From Moringa oleifera (Eukaryota > Streptophyta > Magnoliopsida > Brassicales > Moringaceae): DNA of 64,000 nucleotides. Below the pieces are notes generated by a model that was given only the letters and a program-made list of their open reading frames with translations, was not told the DNA's origin and did not search any database. The DNA is taken from NCBI GenBank assembly GCA_021397835.1, contig JAJFZO010000256.1, forward strand, positions 258,001-322,000, written 5' to 3'. Below, one piece after another: positions 61,548-64,000 of the stretch (positions within the stretch are counted from its first letter, which is position 1; every line of letters begins with the position of its first letter). The position numbers and the translations under genes are program-made.

Positions 61548-62229
61548 CTGACAAAGAAATCGAGAAAAACCACAGTTATAAAACTACACAAGATAGGTGG
61601 GGCCCCTTGGTACCTTTATTAGTTCATACAAATCTAGTTCTGCTTCTGATTAAATAAATGAATAAATAAAAACTAAACAAGATAGCCTGCTTAATATATA
61701 AATGCTTCAAAATGATAAAAAAGACTTCCCTTTGTTTCCATTGTGCACGATTTCATTATCAAAGAAGCATCCAAGATCAAGAGATCCGGCAATTAATATT
61801 ATCCTTCCATTTAAGATATTGAGACACAAACAGGAATTCAATATGCAAGACTTAGAAAGTCCACCACCCCAACTATGACATTCTTTTGAAAAGGAAAGTT
61901 GTTCAAGGCATTTAATGCAGTTTCTAAATTCTAGGACCAAATGTAATCTGTTGTTAAATTACAGCTTAGCACCAACTGAATAGTGCATGTCTTCACGCTG
62001 TTGTCTCACAAATTAGAAATAAGCAGCATACGAGGTACAGTGAATCTCTTAACATTTACTCAACAAACACTAACATGAAACTTTGATTTCAAAGAGTACA
62101 TGACATATCTAAATAGCATGTCAAAAGATCTAAAGACTTAGAGAGTAAGAAGTTCTTGATGCTCAAATATGAAGCCTAACATATGAGATGTACATCACCC
62201 AGAGCCAAAACTGAAAAGTGGCGGTGAGG

Positions 62230-63673
62230 TGAGAGCACCTCCCTTGAACCTCTGCTTGCTGGAATGTGATGATTGGCATTTAAAGATACTAATGGAGACA
62301 CAATTAGCAGGATGGAAGAGACCATTTCTCTCAAAAGGAGGTAAACTAACTTTGATTAAGAGCACAATCTCAAATCAGCCCATCTATTACATGTCTCTTT
62401 TTTCAATTCCAAGTGCAGTAGTTGTTAGATTGGAAAGGTTGCAGAGAAGGTCCCCATGGGGCAGCTCAAGGGAGATTAAAAAATTTCATCTTGTTAGATG
62501 GGGCTTGGTGATGAAACCGATAGATAAAGGAGGTTTGGGGATAAAACCACAGCGGTTGTTCAACGAGGCATTGCTCAGTAAATGGCTATTGAGAATCATG
62601 ACAAAAAGGAGGGATTACAGAGGAAAGTTCTGGCAGCAAAGTATGGTTTAAGGGGAGCAAGATGGACGACCAGAATAGGTAGAGAAACCTTTGGAACAAG
62701 TGTTTTGAAGACCATAATGAAAGGGTGGGAGCATTTTGATGGGTTACTTAGATTTAAGAGTGCGGATGGCAAGTCGGTCAACTTTTGGAAGGACAAATGG
62801 TGTGGAGACATACCCCTGTGTGAAGTATTCCCAAATATTTTTGCTATAGCAGCTGATAAGGATGCCATGGTTAGTGACTACATCCAGGAAGAAGGGACTG
62901 AGGTGTAGTGGACAGTGGTAATGAGGAGAAATGTACAAGATTGGGAGATGCAAGTTCTACGGCAGTTTTATGGTAACATCCAAGAATCAAAAATGAATCT
63001 GGACCAGTCAGATGAGGTAAGACTAAGTATGGGTGGTAAGAGATTGGAGAACTTCAAGGTTAGAGAATTCTACAGGGGAGGGAGAAGCAGAACCAGTGGA
63101 ATTTGGTGTGGAAGGTGGGTGTTCCAACAAAGGTATCCTTCTTTGTTTGGAAAGTTATACATAGGAAGGTGCTTACTATCAACAACTTAAAGAAAAGGGG
63201 TATCACTTTAGTGAAATGTTGTGCCCTGTGCAAAGAGAAAAAGGAATTACTCCAACACTTGTTTCTGGAGTGCAAATGGGCTAGACCGATGTGGGGTCAT
63301 TACTGCAAAAGCTGGGAGTAGATTGGGTGGCTATGGAGATAGTGGAGGGGGAGCTCTTGGCATGGAATGGCATCTGCAGGGATAACACTAGGAAAAAACT
63401 ATTTAGAAAACTATTCTTGTTGATTTTGAGGTTGATTTAGAGGGAAAGGAATAGAAGAGTTTTTGAAGGAAAAGAATACCCATTGAGGAGTTTTTGTACT
63501 CAATGGATTCACATTCTGAAGAGATGGGACACTGAGAATGATTTTATAAATGAGGGGGACTTCATAAATTTTATGAAACTCCTAACATGGTAGAATATTA
63601 ACCTTTGTAAATGAGTTGCACCTCCTTGGTGCTACTGAATATAATAATACCGCCTATGTTTCTGCTCATAAAA

Positions 63674-63682
<9 letters not shown>
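62230..63682 (+). mobile_element. 5'-truncated L1-type LINE
   Basis: Only the C-terminal part of LINE ORF2 is kept: GWKRPFLSKGGKLTLIKSTI (about 62313-62370), a DKGGLGIKP block (62524-62550), NFWKDKWCGD, and the zf-RVT region VPTKVSFFVWKVIHRKVLTI with CALCKEKKELLQHLFLEC (about 63220-63280). Frameshifts and a stop break it. The tail has the hairpin at 63618-63632 and an A run at 63670-63682, followed by (TA)n. It is opposite in strand to the gene at 59235-61547. Confidence 0.85.
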
Positions 63683-63704
<22 letters not shown>

Positions 63705-63708
63705 TATT
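63683..63708. repeat. (TA)n microsatellite after a LINE tail
   Basis: About 13 TA units directly follow the LINE A-tail, a common place for microsatellite birth. Confidence 0.85.
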
Positions 63709-64000
63709 AAATGACATACATGAAAGCTTAAACTGAATAATCTATATGGTACCATCAAATTTAACCACACACATAAATAAGATAGCTAACTATTGGATTT
63801 ATAGCTCTTTTGAGATAAAATTTAGAGAAATCACATGAAGCATAGTTAAACCGAGTTTGGTCTATTAGCTGGGATAGAAATAGAAGTTTTACCAGAAATT
63901 GAATAGACACAAGTCATTGAACAACAATTCACTCCACTAAAATAAAAATAAGTGCACAACAAGAAGTAAAAATAGTGAAAGCAAGTGTCTTCCAACAAAT
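63709..64000. other. AT-rich end of window
   Basis: No coding signal that I can support. It may be intron of the unknown minus-strand gene. Confidence 0.4.

Noticed and set aside
62230..63682. LINE fragment as a host gene
   Set aside because: RT C-terminal and zf-RVT motifs, frameshifts, hairpin and A-tail identify it as a truncated LINE.
1..64000. CRISPR arrays, operons, tRNA or rRNA genes
   Set aside because: No regularly spaced repeats with unique spacers, and no tRNA-like cloverleaf or rRNA sequence noticed; the tandem repeats found are simple head-to-tail duplications.

Overview
The window is nuclear DNA of a flowering plant, most likely a woody eudicot. Genes are AT-rich and intron-rich, introns follow GT-AG, and the proteins are plant families (GAUT galacturonosyltransferase, PPR proteins, NIN-like RWP-RK factor, QALGGH zinc finger). 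Several introns hold plant L1-type LINEs and a Ty1/copia element. The very long LINE-filled introns resemble grapevine-like genomes, but species was not determined. All protein comparisons are from memory of Arabidopsis families; no search was run.

Layout, left to right. (1) 1-4104 (+): most of a GAUT3-like galacturonosyltransferase gene, 5' end outside the window. (2) 4843-7074 (+): intronless PLS-class PPR protein with an E-type C-terminus, like At2g17210. (3) 8151-39845 (+): a complete 39-exon NPC1 (Niemann-Pick C1) sterol transporter gene, 31.7 kb long for a 1288-residue protein. Intron 4 carries a dead antisense copia element (9775-15808) with a LINE nested in it; introns 8 and 11 carry LINE copies; intron 10 carries an LTR-like fragment. 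(4) 40769-41000: decayed second copy of the last NPC1 exon. (5) 41177-44463 (+): two-exon P-class PPR protein, like At2g17140. (6) 46838-51002 (-): NIN-like protein (RWP-RK plus PB1), four coding exons, 947 residues. (7) 51003-56827: long leader and intergenic space with young tandem duplications and a TTAGGG-type telomere-like tract. (8) 56828-57832 (-): intronless C2H2 zinc-finger repressor with EAR motifs (DAZ/ZAT type). (9) 59235-61547 (-): three 3' exons of a conserved plant protein I do not recognise, with a LINE fragment (about 62230-63682) on its 5' side.

How the genes relate. They are ordinary housekeeping and regulatory plant genes, not an operon-like system: pectin synthesis, organelle RNA processing (two PPRs), sterol/sphingolipid handling, nitrate-responsive transcription and zinc-finger repression. 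The most informative signal is their order. It mixes loci that in Arabidopsis lie on the At2g17xxx and the At4g35xxx/At4g38xxx segments, which suggests an unfractionated ancestral order. I saw no CRISPR, operon, viral gene or clearly novel multi-gene system.
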